NCBI RefSeq assembly: GCF_022539665.2
Contig: NC_081331.1
Coordinates: forward strand, 3,196,501 to 3,260,500
Direction of reading: 5' to 3'
From: Daphnia carinata
Taxonomy: Eukaryota; Arthropoda; Branchiopoda; Diplostraca; Daphniidae
Length of the DNA: 64,000 nucleotides
In this document: positions 23,232 through 36,676 of the stretch, piece after piece
Layout of the letters: each line of letters begins with the position of its first letter
Numbering within the stretch: position 1 is the stretch's first letter
Notes under the pieces: generated by a model
The model's input: the letters and a program-made list of their open reading frames with translations, nothing else
Database searches by the model: none
Told to the model about the DNA's origin: nothing
Position numbers and translations under genes: made by a program

Positions 23232-25463
23232 CAAATTCAGTGCGCTGAATTTCGGTTGAACGAACGCCGATGATCGGAAAGTATTCACAGATATACAAAA
23301 AGGAATTGGAAAAATGGCAGAAAACTCATTTCGGCAATAAAATTTGCTAAATCATTCGAAACAAATTTATGAAAGAAAAGAAGATGACTGCGCTCTTGAA
23401 AACGTGCATGTTAAATAGTTTTAACCCGGGAGCTGGGTCCAGACAACAATGTCATGATCAACAAGGTCATGTTTCTTGTCATTGTTGTCGAGCTCTAAGC
23501 AAAAAACAACCAAATAATTTTTTTTTTAGTGGACCTCCTCAATTGTTTTTCAGCGCCAGGTGGACAAGAAACCAAAAAAAGAGAACCTTGATGGTGCAAG
23601 TAGCTCTATTGTTAAGTATTTTCCTACAATTGCCGCATAAAGAAATAGACGATTGGCAGGATTTCGAAGGGTCGTTGCACTTAGTAATTTTTTTAATGAC
23701 AAAAAACAATTTAGAACTAAAGAATTTGAAACGTTTGCTTCCGCAGGGATCTTTTTTGTATGGGATAAGTGCTTGCTTGGAATTGACGATTAAGTTTTCA
23801 AACTAGATTATTTAAAAACAAAGTTTCTTCATCTTGCCACATTGCAACGTCCGGTAGCAGATCTTTAAACACACACCTCTATACGAAAAGGAATAAAGAA
23901 GAAAGACATCGAACTTAACAGTTTGAAAGTGGGCGGCGGTAGCTAATGTGATACAGAAATATTCAACTATATAAAAATCGTTGAACGGCAAAACATTCTG
24001 AAGGTCAATATGAAAGAATGCCCCATAACAAAAAACTAAAACGGACGGTTAAGATCAGGCAGGTTGGATCGGAATCGTTTAGCATAAAACATTATAGGAA
24101 GATTTAAATTTTGCCTTAATTCACCCTCAATGAAGTATTTTGAACAAACGGAACACACGGACCTCGTTTGTTGAAGTTAAGGTAAACTGCATTGCCTACT
24201 TTTTGCCTCCTTGATATTGTATGGTCAATACGACGAACGAAGTAATGAATCCGATCGATTTACAAGGCAGGAGCTTAATTAAGTGGCTTAATAGTTGACT
24301 GCATAAGAAATCTAAATGAAATTGAGTAAACCGAAACGGACCGTGTAGGAAAACAAAAAGCTTTCGCGATCGTCTGTTAACCATGATGTTTGCAAGTCTA
24401 CAACCTGCTAATTAATCCACTTGTTTACCTTCTACTATTACGTGTCCGAAGGCTTCGAAGGAAGATAAGATTGCTTATTTCTGGAACATCTTTTAAGTTT
24501 TCGTACAAATTTTGTTGTGTACAGGAATATCCAGAGCATTACTGTAGGAGAAAAAAAGTGAGTGAATGTGCATGTAGCATACAAACATGCAGATACATCA
24601 GTTTTATACCTAAAAAATTTATTGGTTCACCAAGGGTCATCTAAAATTGATTATGTCCTGTTTCTATTGGGAACACTGCGACTATTTGCGTTACTAGAAT
24701 TTCAACAAGGAAAATATTAGCTAACTTTAAACCAAAATTAGAAAATTTAATAGAACCTGCTAGAAGCGTAATGCTAAATGTTGTTGCATTACGAACCAAT
24801 CTGGTTACCAAACACTAAAACAACCAACTCGTTAATCAAAACTGTAACGCCACTATTTACACTTACCCATGTCCGCAAATTTGTATCCGGAAGACATCGA
24901 GATCTAAGAATTTAGCAAAACTAAACAGAGCAAAACATAACTCCTCACCATTACAACTGTAACGCGGGATCGCAAGCGTAGAGTTCTACACGTCTCAACG
25001 AATGAACGAACACACCACATTTCCAATACATCCATCATCGTGCCCTCAATCCATCTTCATCTCACTGTTACGAAAACAATGAAGAATATTTTTCGTCAAA
25101 ATGGACTTTAATGTTTCGACAGTTGTCCACAGTTTTATTATTCCATTTCCGTCAATCGCACGTGATCCCAACGTGCATTCAATTACAGAACGCAGAAATC
25201 TTTTAAAAACAGTTCTCAATTCAGTCCAGTTTAACAAAAGAGACCGCATCAGATTTTCCTTAAAAATGGAGCCCGGGTGAAGTGATTTTTCACGAATCAT
25301 TTTCTCCCCACCTCATCAGCTTCAAACGAAATTTTGTTAATTTGGGCAGACAAAAAAAGTACGACGGGCAAGTCTTGCTTAGTAAGGTGCGAAAAATGCT
25401 GCTCTCCTTCCTCTGTTAAAAGTATTGGAAAAACTTGTAAAAAAAATCTAAATTTTAAAATGT
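23232..25463. other. Intergenic interval, no gene recognised
   Basis: AT-rich sequence between two minus-strand genes. Short open frames (for example at 23369-23806 and 25046-25300) show no domain, biased codon use or splice context that would support them. Confidence 0.5.
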
Positions 25464-26421
25464 TTAGCCAAATGGCCCAATAACATCAAACCTAGGTCTC
25501 CTCATTGGTCTGAACCCGAAAGAAGGAAACGCACGAGTGCCTCTTGCCCCACGGCCTCTAGCACCTCTTGGAGGTCTGTTGCTTGAACTGATTCCTGGTC
25601 TGTTGGTGCGTTTTAACATGACCTAGAGAGAAAATTCATTAATACATAAGTATAAGTATAAGTAATCAAACCCTTCATACAACCGTCATATCATTTTACC
25701 GCATTAGCCTGAAGCCATGCCTACTTACTTTGATCTGTCGGCCCCGAAAGAGAGATTCGTCCAGTGCCATGGCAGTTTGCACAGAATCTTTGTCACCAAA
25801 TTCAATGTAGGCAAATCCTTTTGGTTGGCCATCCCATTTGTTACACAGTATTGTAACTCTGTTGATGGAACCACAACCATGGAAATGTTGCTCTAGTTCC
25901 TCTGCAGTTGCCCCATAATCCACCTGAATCAATTTTATCACTTGTTAACAACAGTTTAAAGGGTGTTGATTATTAGCTTACATTTCCAACAAAGACTGAT
26001 CGTGCATCAACTTCCATCTTTTCTTCGACTGACATGTTGGGTGAACTTGCTAAAATACAAGAAAGGAACCAGCTTAGAATAAATAAAATGTTCTTGAGAA
26101 GTGTTGCATAAACACTTACCAACACCCTGTGGACTGTTAATTTGTTTCTCCACCTCTGACTGAAGCATTTTCAATTTCTCAGCTTCTTCTTCCATTTCCC
26201 TAACACGGGCCTTGATTGCCTCCAATTCCTACAGAAAAGAAAAATTAGAATGCATTTTCAGCCATTCTCTGAGACATCTTATCACTCACAGGGTCTTCCA
26301 TCATGGAATCAGTGTCTCCAGCACCATTATCTCCAGTGAAGTCATTAGTGTCTTGAAGGTTTTCTGATTCATATGCTTCATGGTCTAATTCTTCCATCTT
26401 TAGCTGATCTGCTCCCGCCAT
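25464..26421 (-). CDS. PABPN1: Nuclear poly(A)-binding protein (PABPN1 / Pabp2)
   Basis: Five exons, 26421-26290, 26228-26120, 26049-25982, 25923-25729 and 25622-25464, give about 220 residues. The family binds growing poly(A) tails in the nucleus, stimulates poly(A) polymerase and sets tail length. The sequence shows an acidic N-terminus, an alpha-helical segment (residues about 45-80, [19 protein letters not shown]), a single RRM (about residues 97-175) with RNP2-like VFVGNV and RNP1-like KGFAYIEF, then an Arg/Gly-rich tail with [10 protein letters not shown] typical of methylated arginines. There is no N-terminal polyalanine tract, unlike the mammalian protein. The C-terminus ends DVIGPFG. 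An untranslated exon probably ends near 26631, where a donor-like AAAAG/GTAAAG is seen on the minus strand. Confidence 0.95.
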
Positions 26422-27440
26422 GGCTCTAGATTAAATAAGTAAAAAAGCTAAGAATAAATACATAAGGTTTGTTTTGACGTTTTGTAGTTTCAAAAGCTGC
26501 ATTAAAGTAGACCACGCATTTCATCCAGACGAGCGTGAAAAACTGTAAACAACTCGCACATGAGGATTTAGTTAAAAATTTAAATAGCTATTCTCCCACT
26601 AACTATTTAATTAAAGATCTTTACCTTTTCTTTCTCCAAGTTGACCACTAAATGATGTATTTAACCATATAACTTTCACGCCGGTTCCAAAAGTTTAAGA
26701 CGATTTATTTCGGCTTGACGCCACGCTGCAGGCGGGGTTGCCTTGGGTATTTTGTTTAAAATTCATTAACAAAATGAATTTTCTTTTATCTGTGGTATTT
26801 ACGGCTTGCAATAAATTTAAAGTAATTATTTTTTATGAGTGGCACTGCTTGATGATTTGCGTTTGTAAAATATGCGCATTTTTTTATTTCATAAAAGCAG
26901 AGATTTTTTTTTAGCTGCAAGTTCAGCCTGACAGTTCCTACGTTTAGTCGACAAATCCAGCCGCAGATGGCGTCGACCTAAATATTCGATACCCGCTTCG
27001 TTTGAGCATCAAACCAAATCATTCCTTTCTCAGCTCAGAACTTCTTTCTAAAGATGAATAACACTTTTTCTTTTGTTTCTTCCTATGTATTAAATTTTCA
27101 AATTAATATGTTATTATAGTATAAGCAATTGACTGCTAATGTATGCCCCGGATAGATCATCATTTTTTCTTTTTAACTTTGAGATTTAGAAACAGGATAA
27201 AGATAAATGATAAAAATTATTAAATTTAACATTGCATCTTCAGTTGTGTATAAGAAAAATTTAAAAAAAATGTTACAATTTATTCAATGCGGACGGATAG
27301 ATAGACTTTACTCTGGTCTTAGACGGGTTCCAAAGCAACAAAGAATAATGCTAAAATATGAGACATAAATTAAATGTTATCAGACCTGACGTGACTGAGA
27401 ATTCACATAGTGCTAGATGCCGAAAAACAAAAAGAATTTG
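26422..27440. other. Upstream region of PABPN1 and 3' flank of DNAJC22
   Basis: Probably holds the 5' untranslated exon and promoter of PABPN1 (minus strand). I see no further coding sequence. Confidence 0.5.
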
Positions 27441-27444
27441 ATTA

Positions 27445-27450
27445 TTTATT
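27445..27450 (-). terminator. Poly(A) signal of DNAJC22
   Basis: AATAAA on the minus strand, 16 nt downstream of the stop codon of the DNAJC22 reading frame. Confidence 0.6.
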
Positions 27451-27465
27451 GTTTGAATTGGCTTA

Positions 27466-28918
27466 TTAGTAGTCTTGAAAAGCGTTGTTCTTTCTAGCGC
27501 GCCGAGTTTTAATTTTCGATAGTGTTTCATACGCAGCGCTAAACTCCATAAATTTTTCTTGAGCTTCTAGTTTCTTATCGGCATCTACGTAACGATCAGG
27601 GTGCCATTCCTTGGATAGCTTCCGCCACTTAGCAGTGATTTCTACTTGTGTTGCATTATTTTCAAGCCCCAAGACCTATGTTGGAAAGCGACAGGATCTA
27701 GTATTTCTGAAAGGTGTCCACTGTACCAAAATAAGTTTACCTTTAATGCTTGGTGTTCACCAAATGGGTCCAAATCATCCATAAACTGTTTCCACGTTTC
27801 CTGCCATCCTCGATGCCACAGCGAGTTAATTAACGTGTGGAAAGTACGTTTGAAATCCGTCCATAGCGGCGAGGTCAGGAAATTTGCCACTCCTTTATTT
27901 TCGTAATCATATTTAAAAAATTGTTTTAAGTAATTCACACGCTACTTTACCATCGCGGAATTTTATGGATTCACCAGATGAGTCTGTCATCTCGGCATTG
28001 AAATACAGATACGATAACCAAAGACAAGAGTACAGAAGTACACATACGCCCAGCATACACATCCTCCTATTAGAGAAACATTTTATTTGTAAGGTACTAA
28101 TCACCATTTGATAGTTGTTTAAGCTTTTTCACAGTGCTTCAACCTGCATAAATTATGTTTAGGCTTTGGTTTCCTTCTCCATTGAGCAGCTTTGGCTTCA
28201 AACAATGCAGAAGAAAGAAATGCTGCAATTGAGATCCCTTCAACATCAAAAAATTTAAGGATTAATAGGGATGAAGCTCCTATTAATGGATAAAGAAAAG
28301 ATCCATGAATTCTCCCAACATTTCCAACAGCATGCACCCCTAGTAAATAGCAAACAGGTATTAACAATTTGTTTTAATAAATAATGATACTTATACAACC
28401 TAAAGCAATAGCAACTGGTATGAAGAATTCAAGAAAGCTGAAATCAATGCCAAACACCTTTTCTTCTGGAATAGCTAACTGGAAAATCCATCCCTGTTGA
28501 TATAAGTTGAGAAACTACAGTGGCACAAATATTTACTTTTCTAAGAATACCCAAAGATTTCCAACAACAACTCCTCCAAATTGCCTGAAAATATTGTACG
28601 GAGGCTGTCAAAAAAGGAAAAATATTGTTTATAGAACATATTTTCATGTATTTTGTGTTTTAATAATTATTATACCACCTTCTTTTTCTTCTTCATGTTT
28701 TTGATCAATTCTTCAATGTATCCGGGATCTTCATTGGCATCTTTGACGTATTCAGGAATCCTCCATAAATCTCTGAGCAAACCAAACCCTAAATAGCCTG
28801 CTGCCGAAGACCAAATTAAAAACGCATGCCTATCTCGGCGTAAATAGATCTGGTGGAGCCCAAACCAGCCTCCAATCAACCACAACAAGTAGGTGACACA
28901 TACACTCTTTTCAGCCAT
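27466..28918 (-). CDS. DNAJC22: DnaJ homolog subfamily C member 22 (wurst), multi-pass membrane J-protein
   Basis: Seven exons: 28918 to about 28676, 28604-28551, 28493 to about 28397, 28339-28144, 28066-27951, 27892-27741 and 27675-27466. Two donors are ambiguous by 3 nt (28679/28676 and 28400/28397). The N-terminus is a TM2-like pair of helices with GGWFGLHQIYLRRDRHA, followed by several further membrane segments, and the C-terminus is a J domain with the HPD motif (EWHPDRYVD) for Hsp70 activation. J domain last and membrane helices first is the order peculiar to DNAJC22/wurst, which in Drosophila is needed for clathrin-mediated endocytosis in airway epithelium. The second exon is only 54 nt. 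The junction NLW/GWIFQLAIPEEK restores the frame; the apparent longer exon would hit a stop. Introns are mostly 55-85 nt. Confidence 0.9.
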
Positions 28919-29781
28919 CCGAGGTAATTACAAGTAGGAAAACTCCTACCAAAGCTTTGACGATCCAACTCAAACCTGACTTGTTTTCATACTGACTTTC
29001 CCCACCTGTTGGTGCGAAGCAACGTGAGGAAGCCTCTTCTTATTAAGCGAATGTGCTCAGAATTTTACGTGGTGCTTCGTGGATGGCTGCTTGCTGTGCT
29101 AGGGCGAGGTTGGTGACAACTGCAAGTTATCCGGTGGTTTCAACTCAGCGACGAATATCTGAAGCTGATGTGTTGCATATACTGCACGTTTATGCAAGGG
29201 AAAGAAGAATGCGCGTCTACGCGATGACTTTAGCCAACAACATTGCTCATATTTAATTTTATTTATTTATTTTCATGACAGATGGCTCAAAAATTTTACC
29301 GGGAGCGTTAGAATTACGCTTTTGTATGCCCGCCAAAAAACTGTTAAGTTTTGATAGCAGGAAATGCCGTTATTTTCGAAATGTCATTGAGTATTCCCGT
29401 TTTCGAGATTATTAGAGACTATAAAGTAATCTGATATTTTATGGCTTTGGAGGAAAAGAGCGACCTGCCATCGGGAGGCATGTCTAACTTGATTGTTGAA
29501 GTGATTCACGGAGTGCGTAACGTTCCATCTGCCAATGTATTTATCAACAAATAACAATCTATAAACTTTTGTTCTAAATGCAAAGTTTAATAAATATGCG
29601 TAACTTGACAAAGGCACGTTTAAAGAACAAAAACTAAATATGAAAAGACTTGAAGAAAAATTCAAAAATGTCAGAAAAGCGAGGGAATGCGTCCAATCTT
29701 ATTTCGAATGTTTATAGCATTGCTTCATCATAGACTACGGACCAGCGATGAAGGGTGGGCAAATTTACGATCCCTTAGAAT
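28919..29781. other. Intergenic interval between DNAJC22 and the MROH1 3' end
   Basis: Probably holds the DNAJC22 promoter and the MROH1 3' UTR. A 67-codon plus-strand frame near 29053 lacks an ATG at its stated start and has no resemblance to anything I know. Confidence 0.5.
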
Positions 29782-32700
29782 TTATCCAAACATCAAACTG
29801 ATTGCGCCCATTGCTTGAAGGCGAACTGCTTTGACTGGATCATGAAGTAGACGAATTAAACTTAGTGATACATTTCGTTGTTGAGAGGCAATAATAGTTG
29901 ACCGGCTTGCTCCACAGAGCAGACCGACAAAGAGAGCAGCATTTGCCCGCAATTCAGGTGCTGGGCTTTTGAAATACGAAGTTGCTGCTGGTAGGTAATT
30001 ACTGGTTATCCATTCCTCACAGTCGACAGCAATAAGTTTAACCAAATCAGTCAAAAACGTGAGGTAGTTAAGGCGACCTTCCTCGGGCAAATGCGTCTGA
30101 AACATTGCGCTAACTCTGCCGACGCTGACTATATCTTCTTCGATGTTCCGGTCCAAAAGAGGACCGGCTTGGCGCAATGCCAGCTTACACGCTCGAACAA
30201 CACTAGGATCAGCTTCGTTCAGATGAAGTAGAAGACTAGTCAATGTAGCATGCACCTAAATTAAGAACGCGAACCAATACGTTAATCCCAATGATATCAT
30301 TTGAAAAATTATCTACCAACCTGTTCAGCTAGACGATCGCTTGCAGACGACGTAGATCCAGCAATGAACAACTGGGCAAGTAGAGAAATTGCTGCTTGTC
30401 GAACTTGAGGCAACTCATGTTCAAAAAATGGGCGGACACGAAGAGCTAAACGAGAAGCTAGTCGCTCTACTTCGGCCACAGAGACTACGGGAACCAAACG
30501 CAGCAATCCTTCAAGCGCTTCTTTCACTGTGCCACAATTCCCATCATGGGGTTCACGCCTGTCTTCTTCTAGACCTTCCATGAGGGCATTCAAGACAGAA
30601 GGTGCTTGTAATTCTAACTGGTGCGGATCACAATCCCCCAATGAACCCAATCCCTTCAGGGCAATACGGCGGATCAACAGCGACGAATCTGGTAGAGACG
30701 AAGTCAGACCGCGAACAACTACATCGAGATCCCTACCGACAGCTTTTTGATGAATTAATTCGGCACAAAATGCAACTGCAGCTAGTCTATGGCGTTGATG
30801 GCTACTCTTGAGCGCATTGTTGAAGGAGGATATCATGTAAGGCAAGTGGGCAGCTGTGAAAACGGTGCACAGCGCTGTCATACTTGCTACTAAAGCGCAA
30901 AAGGCGTTCAGATCACCGGAGTTAGTCCAGTGACGGTGTTCTGTAAGGGGCTCCATGAGGGGATTGAGTTGAGCGCAGACGATTACAGATTTAAAAGTGT
31001 CAGCACACATCTGGTAAGGATTCAGTCGATAGGCTTCACGATTAACAGGAACGAAGGAGAGCTGATCAACGCCATTGGACGGGAAATGAATCGGTGGTGA
31101 TGCACCAAGCATACAACTCTGCGCCAAAATAAGAAGGCAGAACACATGAGGAAAGCGAGCCTATGAAACCGGATTTAAAAAGTTACAAATTTTGGAGTCT
31201 ATGCGCTTGTAAACAAAGATATTTTACCTGTAGACAACTAGAAATTTGTGACACTAAGCACATGGATTTCAGGGCCGAGATCGTGGAAAGAAGACGAAAC
31301 GAAACAATGGCTTCATTAGCATGTGGACCACGCTCTTCATAGGGTGCAGCGTAGGCCAGTATATCAATTAAATGGTCAAGAACGGCCGTGGCTTGTGTCG
31401 AATCGGCTGCCAACGCTTTCCAGCAATCTGATATGTCTTCGTTGTGAGGAAGGGAATGCGACAATAAGGCTGACGTTACAACATCTCGCTGGTGCGATGC
31501 TAATAGGCAAACACCATTCAAAATAGATTTCCGCGTTTGTGGGCATTCCACGTTCTTTAAGCGGGATAAGAGCATGTCCAACAATTCCTTAGTTCGCAAA
31601 TGGATTTCGCCTCCCCGAACCTGCGTTTTAAAAACAAGTTATTAGAAAAAAAATCTTTCTTTTTTCTTTGGTTGTAACATTACCTTCAACACCAAACAAA
31701 TAACGAAAGATGCGCCACTAGAGCTAGTCGCAAAAGGATCATTCAGGCCACTGGCTGCTGATTCGAGAAACGCCCATACATCGCTAGTGGGCGTTTTTGA
31801 ATTCAAAAGATTCGCTAGCTCAACTAACGACGCAGTGGGATCAGCAGAGCCCAGATTAGTTTTCAATGATTCTAATTTTTCAATTGAATTTTTCTCGTAT
31901 TCCCGACTGTATCCCAAATACTTGGAAATTATGTTGAGGACTAGAGCCAAGCAATCTATGGCCAAATCACGTACAGCGCTTTCCGGATCCGTACAACGTG
32001 GTATAATCTAACGAAGAATCAAATTAAAATCAACAAGTTCGTTCACTTACTTGTTAGCAATGAAATAACCTTGGCTATCATAATGTGACCTTGACCAAAA
32101 CGTGTTGGAGCACCCGGTTCAAATTCCACCTCTTGAAAAAACGTCGTCAGCGTCAGTTTTAGTAAAGTAAGGGCAGCCCGGCGCGTGGGCCCCTGTTGTC
32201 CTCGTGACCAAGGCTGAAGCTGAGAAAAGATTATATCAACCATAGCTGGATCGAGAGATGAGCGAAGAAATTGAAGCGTAAGGCTCTCAAGTGCTATCAG
32301 TAGTTGATTGGCTGCCAAGGAGGCATCAACCATCCCCCATTCTTCCATTGCAAACTGACAAAGGTGAGCATACAGGGGTATTCCACGCTCCAGGCCAGTT
32401 TCTAGCACTGTCGATTGATCATCCGGGCCCAAGACGGGTGGTAGCCGACTAAAAAGAAAGAGAATTACATCATGACATTGCCTTTGAATGTATTGCTAAC
32501 TTACATGAGCGCAGACAAGGCATCCAAGGCTCGGACTGTGAAACGAGAAATTTCCACTAATCGCTTAAGTTCAGAAGCAGATCCAGCTTGACTATTCAGG
32601 TCTGCAAGTGATACAGATTTGAGCTGGACTAGAGTCTCTTTTAGCAAATCTGGACGCTTGGCTAAAACATATCTTTCTTGGAGACGTTCTGGCCAAAGAG

Positions 32701-35700
32701 CCTGAGCAACCGATGCAACAGCATCCAACCCTTCTTGACGGACTAGACGGTCTTTGGTGGATTGAAGAATGTGAATAATGGCTCGAATCACATGCTTGTC
32801 AACTTTTAACAACAATTCAGTTGCCGGGGCATCCGCCACGATACGGGCATAACACCGTGCTGCAGTAGATTTCAACATGTCTGATTCTACTTCGCTGCGA
32901 TTCTCTTTCATGAATCCTAGAAAACCACTTGACTTGCGGCCATAGTCGTTACGTTCCAAATTTTGCAATTTCAGTAGTGCCACGTCTAGATGTCCACGGG
33001 CACACCAACCTTAGCATAATTAAATTTCGTTAACATTAACTGGCGTATTGCGATGTGATCTGATGACATACCCATTGCAGATGCACATCCAATGCTTTCC
33101 TCAATCATTTGGTGACGAACCGACGTCATAATGAAATCCATAGCTACATTTGATTTTTAAATGCCAAATGGTTAAACAAGATTTTTAAAAACTAATAGGT
33201 TTTGAATTACCATAGCTTGGTCCTTGCGTAATAACCCCATGATACATAGAAATACCGATGAGATGAAGTAAGAAACCTCGCTCCAGTGGCTGCTGTCCAT
33301 AAAGTCCAACTTGATCAAGTAAATCAGTGGCAAATAAACGAGTCCACTCGGGTGCTGCAAGTTTGGTTCTTGCTAGTGTCACGTCCGCCAATTTCTCCAA
33401 CGAAAGCAACCAACCATTCTGATTGTCTTGTTGGTCCATTATGTTACCTTTGAGTTGACTGGCAAGCTGAGGTAGTTCTACTTGCCAAAGTTGGGCCAGA
33501 GATGGATGAACAATCGCGGAGAAGTGTTGTAAAAATGTTAAAATGGCAGAACACTTTTCGTATGGCGTAGGTGATCTGGCTAGGACAAAGAACCGAGCGA
33601 CAATAGCGGTTGAAGTAGGTTCATCTATACATTTTTTTAAGTTCAAGATCAGGAAAAGGAAAATGCTAAAACAAATATTACTTTCTCATTACCTATAATA
33701 ATTGTACCACCAGGTTCTTGGCGCTTTTTAGTGACCAAGTGTGCTAGCGCTCGCGCAATAACACCGAAGGCTCTATTGTGTTCGGGATCCAAAGCGTGGC
33801 GCAGTAGCACAGGCCAAAATAGGTTTTCCATTTGCGATTGGGTGGTCACTAGCAAATGTATAACATTTTCGCACATTTGCCTCAATTCATCGTTAGATAC
33901 AACATTTGCCGGAATCGGACTGACGCTGCCTCTAAAGCTTGATGCTCTATTGAGTGGATGCAGAAATACATCCAATCCAGACGACGGTGAATTCGGTACT
34001 ACGTCAGATCCTGGTGCTAATGTGCATAATTTCAGCAAAAAGGCGACCAGTTGAATATGTCTGCCAGAATGAATGGTATCCGATGCTAAAAGATGCCCCT
34101 GTACTGCCATGGCCACAATGACTTGCACAAGTGCTTTCTTGATGTTATTTGATAGCGAATTGGCGTCGCTCGTGCAAAGTAACTTCAATTGTGCTCCGAT
34201 GGCCGCGACGTGCGGTTCCAGCTGTTCTTTAAGTGAATTGATCAAATGCTTAAGCACTGTCAGTGCTGCTATTCGTACTTGCTCAGCGCCTTGCTCAACT
34301 TTGCCAAGCAGAAATCCCACCACTTTTTCCAAATGGACCCGTGCCAAGCGTTCCAAACATCGTAAGACCTAGAATCCAACAAAATCGCAATCGTTACATA
34401 GACGTACGTGCTATTTTTCAACATAACTGAACACAGCTTTCAACAGTACCTCGTAGTTGTTCTTAACAGTAGACGGCTGGCTGTAATCTGGCTGTATTGT
34501 CATCTGTTGAAAAAGCGCCTGCAGCAATTCGTGAACGGTTGCATCGGGAAGTTCCGATCCGTTATAGAAAAACGCATCGAGGAAGAGAGCTAGACAACGA
34601 CTTACATACAATGGTTCTACTGGTCCTCGGTAGCTCTGTATCAATGAAGGAAGAAGCTTCGGAGCTATATGCTCTAGGCGTTCTTCGGACAATAGTTGTG
34701 ACATTTGTCCTAGAGCTTCAAGAATTTCTTGACAAGTCGTTGTTGCCTTGCAGGGTAGCCATTGTAGAAACAGAATTTCGAATGCTGTAGAAATGTCTTC
34801 ATAAAACCAGTCACGCTGGACAGAAACGTCCGGAGCCCGTTCCATATTGGCTAAGTAGAACAAGAGAGCCTCACTAAATTTAGCCAATGCAGTAGCAAAA
34901 CTACATCGCAGAAGGCTGTTCTTTATCTGGCCAGTGCTCAATAGCGCCACCACCATGTTAAGCACTTTTTTTAAATGAAGAACAGTTCCGTAGATGTTTA
35001 AAGTGGCCAATGATGCTAAGCTTACTAAGATAGATGAATGTGGTATGCCATTTTGAAGGCGGCTACAAAGAAGTTCAATGACGTCTTTACAGTAAACGGT
35101 TCCCACGGTAACCAGAACATTAGAAGCTGGTAGCTGTATGTCCGGTATAGGTTCAGGATTTTTAATCATTTCATTCAGTGCCAATTTCACCAGCCCCGTA
35201 GCCAAACTATGGTCTAAATGCCCCGCTTCTATAGCCGGATTAATTGTAGTATCCATAATCGTCAGAACAGTAGAAAGGACCCGGGTTGATGTTTGGCTCT
35301 CGGACGCACTCAGGTACGTTTGGAGCGTCCTGAGAACAGTTGATGGGTGTTTGCGACCCAGCTGTTGTATAGTAGTCACGGCATTTGAGGATATGTCTGT
35401 TTGTTTCTCAAACGCAAGTTCCAATAAAGCTATGGAAAAACTTTTCACTTCTGCAACATCTTCAGCTGTGTGTTGACACCTGGCGAGTTGGTCAATGTCG
35501 ACAATACTACTGCTGAGATGTTTCGAATGCGGATACAATGGTTCCTTGTTTGTTACTTTTGAGGTAAATACTTCATTTTCATCTACAGATCCAGGAAATC
35601 TAAACACCACATTTTGATTATCAGTTTCATCATCAGTGACTTCACTTCCATTTCCAGCAGCTCGCTTAATTGCCTCTGAAGTGTCACTATCTACACCATT

Positions 35701-36085
35701 CAATACTGCATCTTCCCCAACTTCTGTCTGTTTAAGGAGAAAATTCTGAAGACCTTCTGAATCTGCCATAAGATGAGCACTTTGTTTCTCCACTTCAGCT
35801 ACACCATTTTTGGATCCCTTGAGGTCCCGATCATCTCCATATTCTTGACTGTTACTGATTGTTGTATCTTCATTCACCACATTTTGGATGCTTAAGTCTG
35901 TTAAACTTTCATGACCTAAACCTGGAAACGAGAAATTAAAATGAAAATCCTATTATTTGAAATGAATGTGGAACATTCATAAGTTTGTAATCTATACTTT
36001 GGTTGCATGGTTTCTCTACCAAAGGGAGAACACCATCCTTGGCTTTGTCAGATAAGTTTGAATCTTCCAAGCTGTTTGGTTCCAT
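29782..36085 (-). CDS. MROH1: Maestro heat-like repeat family member 1 (large HEAT-repeat protein)
   Basis: Eleven exons splice in frame: 36085-35998, 35921-34450, 34368-33693, 33624-33211, 33143-33072, 33009-32505, 32448-32070, 32007-31684, 31620-31228, 31160-30321 and 30255-29782, giving about 1878 residues. After an acidic, Ser/Glu-rich N-terminal segment, the protein is HEAT-type helical repeats to the end. It follows the MROH1 (HEATR7A) order from VTTIQQLGRKHPSTVL through FSEALLFYLANMERAPD, VVGFLLGKVEQGAEQVR and IRPFFEHELPQVRQAA to the closing repeat near LLHDPVKAVRLQA. MROH1-type proteins are cytoplasmic scaffold-like proteins whose role is poorly settled (lysosome links have been reported). 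The unusual point is the first ~175 residues, which have no counterpart that I know in the vertebrate protein. The start codon faces HDHD2 across about 590 bp. All introns are short. Confidence 0.92.
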
Positions 36086-36676
36086 TTTCCAGTAAGATCA
36101 AAAGCTGATTTTCATTCTGTAAAAACAACATTGTTAGCCTAAAGTATTTTTGGAGTTCTGCTGTTTTCCGTTTAAAATCAAAATGCACCTCTCACAAACA
36201 AAACAAACTCTTTAGTTAGGGTATTTAGTATAAAATCAAAAAGGAAAAAAGAAACAATTGTCATAAAACATATCTTACATTGACATACCAAGAATCGGTA
36301 TATTACACGTTTGTCTCGTGTCAATACAGAGGCTCGTAGATTGCCTACAAGAAGGTATTGTACGTAATGACGCCTTGATTTAAATCGTATGTCGTACTCT
36401 TGTAATCGGTTGCGACATAAAAACGTAAGCCTGTATTAGACCTGCAACTACAACTGTGACTCACTGACGTGAACTGTCGTCCCAGGTCCTGCTCCTGCTA
36501 TATGTAACAAATCAACAACAAACACTAGAATTCGGAGGATGTTGGATTGGCGGCAACGTTGTATTCCCAGTAACTGTCGTATGCTTCGTAAAAAATATGG
36601 AACAGAGCAAAGTCATAATACAATAATCAATAAATTTTCTTCTTGTCATTATAACAACAAATCTTAAAGAACTTAG
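36086..36676. promoter_or_regulatory. Shared divergent promoter region of MROH1 and HDHD2
   Basis: The two start codons point away from each other with about 590 bp between them. No clear TATA box is seen on either side, which fits broadly expressed genes. Untranslated exons may lie within it. Confidence 0.5.

Noticed and set aside
29053-29256. 67-codon frame upstream of DNAJC22 resembling a mitochondrial leader (Arg/Ala-rich)
   Set aside because: It opens with GTG, not ATG, and has no continuation or resemblance to support a gene.
30389-30811. Plus-strand frames within MROH1 exons
   Set aside because: They are antisense shadows of a clear minus-strand HEAT-repeat reading frame.
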